A stretch of 14,620 bases of DNA from Microcoleaceae cyanobacterium UBA9251 (GCA_003542015.1 DPLL01000193.1:1-14620), one strand, 5' to 3'. Shown: positions 1 through 6,657, numbered from the stretch's first letter. Translations and numbers: made by a program. The notes: generated from the letters alone by a model not told the origin.

Positions 1-374
1 TTGCCGCCGATGCGGTGCATTGCTTCTACAGCTTGGGGATTAATCCCACCTACAGAATTATTGAGAACAATTCCTCCAAAAACTTCGATTTCTGGTACTA
101 TTTTATTAACCAGAACTGCGCGGGCTGCTGTGCTCCCAAAGTGATTTTTCAATACCACAGCTTTCATGTGCGCGCTAGCAGCTAATTTAGCCACTTCAAA
201 ATCGTCTAATCGGCGGGGAATAACATCAGGAGATGAATGGATATGAAAGTCGATCGCACCTTCAATTATACTCTTCTGTGAATCAGCAAACAACGGCTCT
301 CCGACAGCATAAACTGGCAGACAAAACCAATAACAAACAATACAAACTAACGTTAAAAAAAAGCTTGCATTCAT
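1..374 (-). CDS. Exported DUF6282-like amidohydrolase-fold protein (N-terminal part, runs off left edge)
   Basis: An uninterrupted minus-strand reading frame of 124 codons runs from an ATG at 372-374 through base 1, so the C-terminus is missing. The first ~23 residues (MNASFFLTLVCIVCYWFCLP then VYA) form a hydrophobic stretch ending in a signal-peptidase-like VYA site, which argues for export and for this start. A purine-rich GGAAGAGGGG precedes the ATG. Downstream comes AIDFHIHSSPD, whose HxH followed by SPD resembles strand 1 of metal-dependent TIM-barrel hydrolases. Then come RRLDDFEVAKLAA and KNHFGSTAARA. The FHIHSSPD...KNHF pattern is what I associate with DUF6282, a family of unknown substrate. 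The metal-binding role is a family inference. The last gene of the leftward series, it lies 74 bp beyond uma2 and may not belong to the same transcript. Confidence 0.72.
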   Translation of the reverse strand, partial: MNASFFLTLVCIVCYWFCLPVYAVGEPLFADSQKSIIEGAIDFHIHSSPDVIPRRLDDFEVAKLAASAHMKAVVLKNHFGSTAARAVLVNKIVPEIEVFGGIVLNNSVGGINPQAVEAMHRIGG

Positions 375-391
375 CCCCTCTTCCTTCCTCC

Positions 392-441
392 CCTCTGCGT
401 TCTCTGCGTCCTCTGCGGTTAAAAATTCCCAATCTACAAGA
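392..441. repeat. Interspersed CTCTGCGT-type repeat, copy 1
   Basis: Three tandem 9-mers, CTCTGCGTT, CTCTGCGTC and CTCTGCGGT (393-419), are followed by TAAAAATTCCCAATCT. Short runs of this kind are a familiar intergenic repeat type in filamentous cyanobacteria. The section from 412 to 436 matches 1133-1157 at 24 of 25 bases, so uma2 is flanked by two direct copies. On the minus strand this copy reads DWEFLTAEDAENAE, close to the DWEFVTAD C-terminus of the methyltransferase. Confidence 0.6.
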
Positions 442-448
442 TATTAGC

Positions 449-1069
449 TTACACTAAACCAGCTCCAAAAATCTGGTTTCCAGTCAAGTTCAAATCGGGA
501 AAAGTTTGCGACACAATCCGCTCATTATCTCGAAACTTGAAGATTTGATATTCACCATCAACCAAGTTACACACAGAAATAGTCGGTTGTTTCGGATTGC
601 CAATAAAACTACGTCCGCCCAACGCAGCATAATCCACAATCCAATATTCAGGAATACCCATCTCCTCATAATCAGCATATTTCAAATAGTAATCATCGCG
701 CCAATTTGTTGACACAACCTCGATCGCCAAAGGTATCGATGCACCCAAACTGAGGATAGACTGTTTTTTCCACAATGTTTCGTTTACCAGATTTGCACGA
801 TTCAGCACCAGCACATCAGGGAAATAACCAGAATCTTTTTCAGGAGGTCTAACTATCACTTGGTTGGGGATACTGTATGGAAATCCCAAACGTTTGATTT
901 CAAAGGAAATTTCGATTGTCAGAAAGCCTTTAACTTCCTCGTGTTCGCCTACTGGTTGTACAATTTCAATAATATTTCGATTATGCAATTCGTAGCGTAC
1001 CGCCGAATTTTCAGGTAGCCACTCCACAAATTCCTCGAAGTTTACGAGTCTGGGTAAAGCTAGAGTCAT
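449..1069 (-). CDS. Uma2 family (DUF820) PD-(D/E)XK endonuclease-fold protein
   Basis: A 206-residue protein, the usual length of Uma2/DUF820 proteins, which are strongly expanded in cyanobacteria and share the restriction-endonuclease fold. The family pattern is complete. It has an N-terminal FEEFVEWLPEN...YELHNRNIIE segment, then P84-D85 in a GYFPDVLVL strand, E117 in PLAIEVVS, K130 in the following helix, and the hallmark EYWIVD at 141-146. D85, E117 and K130 would be the metal/catalytic set. The cellular role of the family is unproven. Nuclease activity is inferred from the fold, and many copies sit near mobile or defence genes. No Shine-Dalgarno is visible, but TATAAT on the minus strand at 1097-1102 could serve as a -10. 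Direct repeats flank the gene at 392-441 and 1107-1161. Confidence 0.9.
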   Translation of the reverse strand: MTLALPRLVNFEEFVEWLPENSAVRYELHNRNIIEIVQPVGEHEEVKGFLTIEISFEIKRLGFPYSIPNQVIVRPPEKDSGYFPDVLVLNRANLVNETLWKKQSILSLGASIPLAIEVVSTNWRDDYYLKYADYEEMGIPEYWIVDYAALGGRSFIGNPKQPTISVCNLVDGEYQIFKFRDNERIVSQTFPDLNLTGNQIFGAGLV

Positions 1070-1096
1070 AGGTTTTAAGAATTACTGATAATAGAA

Positions 1097-1102
1097 ATTA
1101 TA
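1097..1102 (-). promoter_or_regulatory. Possible -10 element for uma2
   Basis: The minus strand reads GAGTTATAATTTC here, a perfect TATAAT 27 bases before the uma2 ATG. The -35 position is occupied by the interspersed repeat and shows only a weak match (TGATCA), so this is a candidate only. Confidence 0.35.
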
Positions 1103-1106
1103 ACTC

Positions 1107-1161
1107 TATCCATCCGCGTTGATCAGCGTGCATCTGCGGTTACAAATTCCCAATCTGCTAG
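1107..1161. repeat. Interspersed repeat, copy 2, forming the methyltransferase C-terminus
   Basis: 10-mer-like units CATCCGCGTT, GATCAGCGTG and CATCTGCGGT (1111-1140) are followed by TACAAATTCCCAATCT, matching copy 1 at 412-436. The repeat overlaps the end of the methyltransferase gene and supplies its last codons (DWEFVTADAR) and stop. Confidence 0.6.
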
Positions 1162-2583
1162 CAGTGCTAGATTCAGACAATTTAAGACACTAGATTTGAT
1201 TGGACGTTTTTCATCCCAAAATACGATCGCCGAATAAAACTTAATTGCAGCCGGTGAATTCAAAAGCTCAAAAGTTTCATGTGCAACTCTCTCGTCGTCA
1301 AAGCCGAGAAAGTAAACAGTATCATCGAAAACCACAGGTTTATCAGCTATTTCACCGATTAACCTAAACTCCAATTTTTTATAAAGCCCACCGATCGCAA
1401 TTTTCCAAGGTGTGAAGGTATAATCGCCCACTCCAAAAATAGCAAATCTAGGGCTTTTTTGATAAATTTTACTTTTTCGATTATCGAAATATTGCCCGCG
1501 AGACTCCAGATAACGCCAGGTTTTAGGAGCGATTGTTTTGATATTTTCGGTTGATTCACCGATGAATTTTTGAGTAATTAGCATATAGCGATCGGTAGCA
1601 TTAATTCGATTTTGAGCAACACCAGATCCTTTAATCAGCGGAAACAGATAAGTTTCCTCAATATCAGCAACTTCTCCCAATGTATTTACAAAATAATTGT
1701 CAATTTTCCTAAACTCCATCACACTCGCACAGTCATGTTTTACACCCGATCGCCATTTTGTCCCTGAATCCACCGCATATAAATCACTCAATTTACTAAA
1801 AGCATCTATATCCTTAACCAGGAGATTGTTGTGATATCCGATTCGGTGACATTCTGAACTTTCTAAACTGCTAAATACATCGCAGAAGTAGTTGCGCGAA
1901 TTAGCATCAAATTTGCAGACTAACAAACAAGCATCAACATTTGCATCAAAATATTTTTGAGCATCTATTGTATAAGTTGCACAGTCAGCGAGATTTAGTT
2001 TTTGAGAGTGAAGGTAATTCAATAACTTTCTAGCAGTGGAAGTCTTGCAAAGCATCGCCAGAGTAGCATCGCGCTTTTGCAGCCATTGCACTACCTGAAT
2101 CAACATCCATTCTGAGATATCAAAATTACTCTTACCTGTGAGAGCATCCAAGCCTTTGTGACTTTGAAAGTTGTTTTTTTTAGGTAAATTTTCGCTGCGA
2201 ATAGTTCCTTGTTGTGAGTTTGTCACCCAAGGAAAGTTGCCGAGTACCAGCAGTCTATCTGTGTATTGATTAACTAACGATTCCCAATCAAATTGAAAGA
2301 AATCTCCGTGTAAAATATCGCATCTCTCATCCTGAAATAATTGCTTATTTAGTCTGACTTCTGTTAAGTAATTTTGATTTATATCAACCCCGATAATCTT
2401 GGCTGCGGCTGGAAACGAATGTGCAGCAGCTTGAATAAAATTACCGACACCGCACGTCGGCTCAATTATAGTGCGAGGATTGACATTAAGTTCTACTAAT
2501 TTTCGACACACCATCTCGGCTAATGCCGGCGGTGTCTGAAAATCGCCGTATTCTAGTTTTGTTTTGCGATCGCTATAACTCAT
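1123..2583 (-). CDS. Eco57I-like N6-adenine DNA methyltransferase
   Basis: A 486-residue class I SAM-dependent methyltransferase. EYGDFQTPPALAE at 11-23 is the usual lead-in of Eco57I/TaqI-type gamma methylases. Motif I for SAM binding is EPTCGVGNF (41-49), the acidic ribose-binding loop is VDIN (66-69), and HGDFF (92-96) follows. The catalytic motif IV is GNFPW (115-119), an NFPW form of the usual NPP[YF]. Residues from about 290 to 470 fit a target-recognition domain, including GVGDYTFTPWKIAIGG and YFLGFDDERVAHETFELLNS. Expected product is N6-methyladenine in a specific sequence. No restriction endonuclease is fused, so it is an orphan methylase or a modification partner. Uma2, downstream, is the only nuclease-fold neighbour. 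No good ribosome-binding site precedes the ATG. A broken copy of its 5' end lies at 2919-2971. Confidence 0.87.
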   Translation of the reverse strand: MSYSDRKTKLEYGDFQTPPALAEMVCRKLVELNVNPRTIIEPTCGVGNFIQAAAHSFPAAAKIIGVDINQNYLTEVRLNKQLFQDERCDILHGDFFQFDWESLVNQYTDRLLVLGNFPWVTNSQQGTIRSENLPKKNNFQSHKGLDALTGKSNFDISEWMLIQVVQWLQKRDATLAMLCKTSTARKLLNYLHSQKLNLADCATYTIDAQKYFDANVDACLLVCKFDANSRNYFCDVFSSLESSECHRIGYHNNLLVKDIDAFSKLSDLYAVDSGTKWRSGVKHDCASVMEFRKIDNYFVNTLGEVADIEETYLFPLIKGSGVAQNRINATDRYMLITQKFIGESTENIKTIAPKTWRYLESRGQYFDNRKSKIYQKSPRFAIFGVGDYTFTPWKIAIGGLYKKLEFRLIGEIADKPVVFDDTVYFLGFDDERVAHETFELLNSPAAIKFYSAIVFWDEKRPIKSSVLNCLNLALLADWEFVTADAR

Positions 2584-2638
2584 CGGTTAGATTTATAAAC
2601 TGCGATTTTTTTATAAAGTCCGCAAGTTGTTGTGCCGC

Positions 2639-2887
2639 TTATGCTGTAACCATTTCGAGTTTGCGATCGGGTGATGCTGGCTCAAAGTACAACACCATGA
2701 TTTGCTCTGGATGCAGCCCGACAGATTCATAAGTGCGTCCGTTGCGATCGCTAAATTCAACCTCAAACGCTGCACCATCAGCCAACAGTTCCACCACTGT
2801 CCCAACTTGTCCGCGCCACAGGTTATATTCAGGAATGTCAACTGTCAAGGCAACAACATCTAGTAATTTAATTGTATTCTTTGCCAC
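2639..2887 (-). CDS. DUF4926 domain protein
   Basis: An 82-residue protein with the complete DUF4926 pattern. It opens IKLLDVVALTVDIPEYNLWRGQVGTVVE, a KOW/SH3-like beta start, followed by AAFEVEFSDRNGRTY and the LHPEQIMVL ending. The GTG start at 2885-2887 is supported by an excellent Shine-Dalgarno (GGGAGG, minus strand, about 8 bases upstream). DUF4926 proteins are small, of unknown function, and frequent in cyanobacteria beside other small genes in toxin-antitoxin-like pairs. No typical partner is adjacent here. The methyltransferase follows after 55 bp on the same strand, so co-transcription is plausible. The gene sits directly inside the duplicated methyltransferase 5' fragment, which suggests it arrived with the segment. 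Confidence 0.85.
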   Translation of the reverse strand: MAKNTIKLLDVVALTVDIPEYNLWRGQVGTVVELLADGAAFEVEFSDRNGRTYESVGLHPEQIMVLYFEPASPDRKLEMVTA

Positions 2888-2918
2888 TCTTATTACCTCC
2901 CGGCACTACATTATAATA

Positions 2919-2971
2919 CGGTGTCTGAACATCCCGTATTCTAGTTTTGTTTTGCGATCGTTGGAACTCAT
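2919..2971 (-). pseudogene. Decayed second copy of the methyltransferase 5' end
   Basis: This 53-bp stretch repeats 2530-2583, the first ~17 codons of the methyltransferase gene, with about 90% identity and a one-base deletion. Read on the minus strand from 2971 it gives MSSNDRKTKLEYG and then loses frame; the intact gene reads MSYSDRKTKLEYGDF. Identity stops just beyond the fragment on both sides. It is a gene remnant left by duplication or by insertion of the neighbouring DUF4926 gene, and is not a functional start. Confidence 0.75.
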
Positions 2972-3005
2972 CAAGTTTGCATATAACTTTATTACTGCAC
3001 CAGAT

Positions 3006-3530
3006 TTACTCCTTCAAATTCACCTGCTTAACCACATCCAAAGGTAGTTCTAGCACCTCTGCAATTTGTTCGTCGCTCAATCCAAACAGCCGTAATTTAC
3101 CAACAGCTTCAATCCTAGCTTTATTCTTAACGCGCTGAAATTCAGAAGCTTGAGGCTGACTTTCGTTTTGGGTAGAAATGGGTTGATCTGAACTAACGTT
3201 TATGCAGCCAATTATATTACTATTAATACTTCTAATACTTTTACTTCTATCGCCAAAAGAAATAGTCAAATTACCTTGACGTTCTAGGACTGATTTAAGA
3301 TTTTTTTTATCAACTGGTTCATCAAAAACATCAGATAACATTTGCAAAAGCTCATAACCGACATCCTTAGCGTGACCCGCTGAACAACCGCAATTTTCTG
3401 CAATATCAGGATAGTTTTGGCGCTTCAACGTTCCCTCGATAATTCCGCGCTGCAAGTCATTTAGATGTTGGCCGGTCTTGGCGTAGACAACTTTGTCCAC
3501 AAATTGCAATACCTCGTGAACTTGCATCAT
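3006..3530 (-). CDS. Stand-alone vWA-MoxR-associated-type N-terminal HTH protein
   Basis: A 174-residue protein. Residues 1-75 (VHEVLQFVDKVVYAKTGQHL, then DLQRGIIEGTLKRQNYPDIA and KNLKSVLERQ) match the HTH module normally found at the N-terminus of large cyanobacterial NB-ARC, WD40 and vWA-MoxR-associated proteins. Here the large effector part is absent. A low-complexity Ser/Gln-rich linker (about 95-130) leads to a C-terminal helix pair, LRLFGLSDEQIAEVLELPLDVVKQV, that itself looks like a small HTH and resembles the tail of Rpn/PD-(D/E)XK transposase-like proteins. DNA binding is inferred from the fold. No clear ribosome-binding site is seen, and two ATGs are adjacent at the start. The promoter at 3555-3560 is overlapped by direct repeats, suggesting autoregulation. 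It is first in a leftward series with the DUF4926 and methyltransferase genes. Confidence 0.72.
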   Translation of the reverse strand: MMQVHEVLQFVDKVVYAKTGQHLNDLQRGIIEGTLKRQNYPDIAENCGCSAGHAKDVGYELLQMLSDVFDEPVDKKNLKSVLERQGNLTISFGDRSKSIRSINSNIIGCINVSSDQPISTQNESQPQASEFQRVKNKARIEAVGKLRLFGLSDEQIAEVLELPLDVVKQVNLKE

Positions 3531-3554
3531 TCGGGATGTGGGAGGACATTAGTT

Positions 3555-3560
3555 ATTATA
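3555..3560 (-). promoter_or_regulatory. -10 element for the HTH gene
   Basis: TATAAT on the minus strand within GGCTATAATAAC, 24 bases upstream of the ATG at 3530. The -35 region lies inside the repeat array at 3571-3637. Confidence 0.5.
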
Positions 3561-3570
3561 GCCGACTTGA

Positions 3571-3637
3571 TCCGTCTTTTTCATTCTTTTTCCGCCTTTT
3601 ACAAAAATTTACTAAAATCCGTCTTTTTCCGCTTTTC
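3571..3637 (-). promoter_or_regulatory. Phased direct repeats, probable operator of the HTH gene
   Basis: The minus strand carries AAAGCGGA, AAAGACGGA, a 21-base AT-rich gap, then AAAGGCGGA, the weaker AAAGAATGA, and AAAGACGGA. Successive copies start 9, 27, 10 and 10 bases apart, so the repeats fall near one helical turn. The last copy ends 10 bases before the TATAAT. Phased repeats over a -35 region are typical of an operator. The binding protein is not shown; the HTH gene product is the nearest candidate. Confidence 0.5.
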
Positions 3638-3696
3638 AATTGGTACAGCATGGGAAACAATAAAATTTGAATAAATTTAATCTAGAATGCTGTAAT

Positions 3697-4494
3697 ATGT
3701 TTGCTGAAAAGCATAAATTTGAGTATGAGCATTTGCTTAAAAGGCTCGGTTCTATTGGGGCTGTGGGTGGATGGATAAGAGAATATGTCGATCTGCACGG
3801 TTTTCTAATTTTGCAGGGCTTAGAATCCGAGTTTTATGATTTGAGTTCTGCAAAGCTCTTTTTTACAAAACTTTCCTCTCATATTGGTACTTTAGTGCCT
3901 CATAATTTTGGTCAATCTGATTTTGTATGGGAAATCAAGCCTAAATCATCAAATTCTATAATTAAGACTTTTTCTGAACATAACAAAGCTGCTCCATTAC
4001 ACACTGATTCTCAATACAGGAATCTGCCTGAAAAATATATGGCATTACTTGTTTTTCGTCAAGCTGAGTGTGCAGGAGGAGAAACTATGTTACTGGATTT
4101 CAAACTTGTTTTAAATGAATTAAGACAAAGTGATTTTGGAAGACAAATGATCGAATTTGCTTGCCAAGATCAATTTCCGATTGCAGTACCAACTATATTT
4201 CAGACCGAAGATAAAACGGAGTATATTTATTCAAGTTTGATTTCAAATATTCCCCTGATTCGATACAGATATGACACTTTGAAGACAGGATTAGAATTAA
4301 TTAAGCGCAGCCATGTAAAATATCTTGATGAAAAGCTTCAGGCTTTTAATGATTTGATTAACAGAAGTCGATATTGCTCTAGTTTGTTACTTAATAATGG
4401 AGAAGCCATTTTTGTAGATAACCATAGGATGCTACACGGTCGATCGTCATTTTTAGATTCAAACAGATTACTTCTGAGAATTCGCATGAATTAG
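3697..4494 (+). CDS. TauD/TfdA family Fe(II)/2-oxoglutarate-dependent oxygenase
   Basis: A 265-residue oxygenase of the jelly-roll TauD/TfdA-clavaminate synthase superfamily. The iron-binding triad is visible: H102-x-D104 in APLHTDSQYR, and the distal His (H247) in DNHRMLHGRSSF. Arginines in the C-terminal LLLRIRMN are placed to hold the 2-oxoglutarate carboxylate. The AGGETMLLDF segment is also typical. Such enzymes hydroxylate, desaturate or cleave small substrates, often amino acids in peptide or natural-product pathways. The substrate cannot be read from sequence. The frame could also open at TTG 3667, ten codons earlier; I prefer the ATG, though neither has a strong Shine-Dalgarno. Codon use is AT-rich, unlike the ndh and psb genes. 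It is first of three same-strand genes, with 50 bp to the next. Confidence 0.85.
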   Translation: MFAEKHKFEYEHLLKRLGSIGAVGGWIREYVDLHGFLILQGLESEFYDLSSAKLFFTKLSSHIGTLVPHNFGQSDFVWEIKPKSSNSIIKTFSEHNKAAPLHTDSQYRNLPEKYMALLVFRQAECAGGETMLLDFKLVLNELRQSDFGRQMIEFACQDQFPIAVPTIFQTEDKTEYIYSSLISNIPLIRYRYDTLKTGLELIKRSHVKYLDEKLQAFNDLINRSRYCSSLLLNNGEAIFVDNHRMLHGRSSFLDSNRLLLRIRMN

Positions 4495-4544
4495 TCAAAT
4501 ACAAACACTTTTACTTACCGATAAAAACAGTTACAAGAAAAACA

Positions 4545-5702
4545 ATGGAAAAGTATATTGAAAAATATTCAAAAGTTGGTCAAGGAGCGTGGACAGCAAA
4601 AGCCTTCTATGATGAAGCAGTCACTTCTTTACTAAATCAAGAGTTTGATAATCTTGAAGGCTTTCTTAAAATTTTCTATTTAATTTGCGGTGAATTTGGA
4701 GGTGAAGCAGCATCCCGCAAACTTCAAAAAGCAGCTAATCTCCTGCTAAATTACGGTCAACAGCAAGAGATGTCTGAGCGTTGTCTCAAAATTGCAGCAA
4801 GTATTCAATTTCATCCACAGGTAGCTAGTTGTATCGACTTGAATAGTGTTGAAAGACAAATTAATTCTCATAATCTAATATCCTCTAGAATTGAAGAACT
4901 TTGTGAGTTTTTGGGTTGCTCTCAAAATAATCTAAATGACAATTTGAAAAGGGAAGTTGAATCAGATACCATTCCCAGCGATTGGAGTTTACAAGTTTCT
5001 TCGTTGTACACGAGGGCGTATGATGAATGGTTTACGGAAATAGCTGATAGATACCTCAAAGACTACTTACCAAGTCGCGAAACTTTATATGCTTCTCCAA
5101 AACTGAGAGTTGCTGACTGGAGTTCAGAGGTATGGCGGTGCTGGCGCTTCCTAGATTGTCCCACCTTAGTCGATCCAGGAATTTTTAGACCATCGCAGTT
5201 CTTTGTATGGCATATCATTCACGATTCTGTGCATATTTGGCAAATGCAAGCTTACGATCAAAAGTGGTCTAACATATTGGCTCCAAACGAGTTTTTGTTT
5301 CTTGAAGCACAAGCAATGTCTGTGGAAATAATATTATTAAACCTCATGAAAGAATCTTATATAGAGATTCCTAAGTGGTATCCTTCATCTCAGAAATCAA
5401 TTATTATTAGACTTTTAATTGGGTTGCTTGAAAGAGAGATCAGATTAGATTTAGATTTAAAAGTACATCTTCAGGGACAAAGTTTTACAGCCTGGCTTGA
5501 TGATATTTCAAGATTGACTAATCTATCACCGGAATATTTTCAAGGACTTACTGCTGAGTTGCTTGGTATGCCTGGTTTTTGTGCAGCTTACACTGTAGTA
5601 ACTGATAAATTTAAAAACTTATCTCATCAGCAGCGAAAGCTGTTGTTGCAGAAATTTCCTAACATCACTTATGAAGCTATAGGAAGTAAATACTTGTTTT
5701 AA
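4545..5702 (+). CDS. Unrecognised protein with an HxxHDxxH metal-site-like motif
   Basis: A 385-residue soluble protein that I cannot assign to a family with confidence. The N-terminal ~150 residues are helical (FLKIFYLICGEFGGEAASRK). The C-terminal half holds FFVWHIIHDSVHIWQMQ with H223, H226, D227 and H230, then the acidic helix NEFLFLEAQAMSVE with E249, E254 and E261. Further on are LEREIRLDLDLKVHLQG and GMPGFCAAYTVV (341-352). A His cluster, then Glu helix, then RLxxDxxLH, then PGxxAAY is the same order as in DUF885 (gluzincin-like). A similar xxHDxxH plus Glu helix also occurs, as I recall, in DUF6421. Both comparisons are from memory. A metal-dependent hydrolase or oxidase is therefore possible but unproven. 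It lies between the oxygenase and the glycosyltransferase, 35 bp before the latter, in the same AT-rich block. Confidence 0.6.
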   Translation: MEKYIEKYSKVGQGAWTAKAFYDEAVTSLLNQEFDNLEGFLKIFYLICGEFGGEAASRKLQKAANLLLNYGQQQEMSERCLKIAASIQFHPQVASCIDLNSVERQINSHNLISSRIEELCEFLGCSQNNLNDNLKREVESDTIPSDWSLQVSSLYTRAYDEWFTEIADRYLKDYLPSRETLYASPKLRVADWSSEVWRCWRFLDCPTLVDPGIFRPSQFFVWHIIHDSVHIWQMQAYDQKWSNILAPNEFLFLEAQAMSVEIILLNLMKESYIEIPKWYPSSQKSIIIRLLIGLLEREIRLDLDLKVHLQGQSFTAWLDDISRLTNLSPEYFQGLTAELLGMPGFCAAYTVVTDKFKNLSHQQRKLLLQKFPNITYEAIGSKYLF

Positions 5703-5737
5703 CCTGTTTGATAACTTCGTTCAAATTTGAGGTTCTT

Positions 5738-6504
5738 ATGACAAAAGTAACTATTTTTTTACCCTGCTACAATGTCGAAAAATTTATTGATATCTGCCTC
5801 ATGAGTCTGGTAGCTCAAACTTATAAAGATATTGTAATTTTTGCCTATGATGACTTTTCAGATGATTCGACATTAGAACATTTAGATTTTTGGCAGCATT
5901 GCGATCCAAGAATAATTGTGAAGCGCCCATTTGAAGAACGAGTAGGTTACATTCATTTGTTGAATCAAATGTTGCTTGACACAGATTCCGATTACATCTG
6001 TCGTCAAGATGCTGACGATTGGAGTTTGCCACAAAGAATAGAAAGACAACTAAAGTTTATGAATAGGCAAGAAAATTGTGTTTTGTGTGGGACACAGGGT
6101 AAAAACCTCTGGGAAGATAAAAGTAAACTATTTGTGTTTTCTTGGGAAAAAAACTATGTGAACAATATTGCATCCTATGAGATCCCTGTTAATAAGCTTA
6201 TTCGCTCACAACATCGTATCATACATGGCTCAATGTGTATAAGAACTCAATACGTTCTGTTGGAGGATATAATGCTGAATTAGCACCTGTTGAAGATTGG
6301 GATTTATCTCTAAAACTATCTATGATAGGCAGTATATATATATTGCCAGAAATTCTCTATGTTAGACGATTACACAATAACAATACGGCAAAAGACCATC
6401 CAAATAAAAACAAGGCTATAGAGGAAATAGTTAAAAATTATAAGTTGACTAACTACCAGTTCAAAAGTTTTCGTTCTGATTTTAAAGAAACTGATATTTA
6501 TTGA
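5738..6504 (+). pseudogene. Family 2 glycosyltransferase, interrupted by one frameshift
   Basis: The first frame (5738-6283) starts at an ATG with GAGG five bases upstream. It carries the GT-A start VTIFLPCYNVEKFI, the nucleotide-binding YDDFSDDST, and the metal-binding D91-A-D93-D in ICRQDADDW. It stays convincing up to HRIIHGSM and then turns to non-family sequence. The second frame (6235-6504) resumes with YKNSIRSVGGYNAELAPVED, including the conserved GGY and the catalytic ED of the acceptor loop. One missing base at about 6230-6237 explains the break. Joined, the protein would be about 255 residues, a single compact GT2 domain without membrane segments, transferring a nucleotide sugar to an unknown acceptor. 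It could be a real null mutation or a sequencing error. It is third in the AT-rich oxygenase block. Confidence 0.8.
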
Positions 6505-6623
6505 GTGGAATGCCACGCTACCTATATTCCTGGATATGATATACCGTCAACTCCGAGCGATCTTCTGATACCATCAAGACAACGAGCGTTGAGGTTCCCA
6601 TGACATTAGTGCGATCGCATATC

Positions 6624-6657
6624 TTGTAGGTTGGGTTGAGGGATGAAACCCAACACC
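6624..6657. repeat. Interspersed palindromic repeat (GTTGGGTT...AACCCAAC)
   Basis: TGTAGGTTGGGTTGAGGGAT and the following GAAACCCAACACC form an 8-bp stem (6630-6637 with 6647-6654) around a 9-base loop. The same wording is common between genes of filamentous cyanobacteria. There is no T-run on either side, so it is not a classical terminator. The rest of 6505-6684 shows nothing I can name beyond a HIP1 octamer at 6611. Confidence 0.6.

Noticed and set aside
233..457. A 74-codon plus-strand frame.
   Set aside because: It runs antisense across the signal peptide of the exported hydrolase and the CTCTGCGT repeat, giving low-complexity PLPSSPLRSLRPLR sequence.
6148..6154. A AAA AAC, a classical -1 ribosomal slippery heptamer in the correct frame within the broken glycosyltransferase gene, which could have joined the two halves.
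   Set aside because: A -1 shift there meets a TGA at 6178-6180, well before the second half. The zero-frame protein also stays family-like up to HGSM at about 6235, so the break is downstream of the heptamer.
6624..6657. Palindrome considered as a transcription terminator for the glycosyltransferase block or the toxin gene.
   Set aside because: No T-run follows the stem on either strand and the wording is that of a dispersed cyanobacterial repeat.
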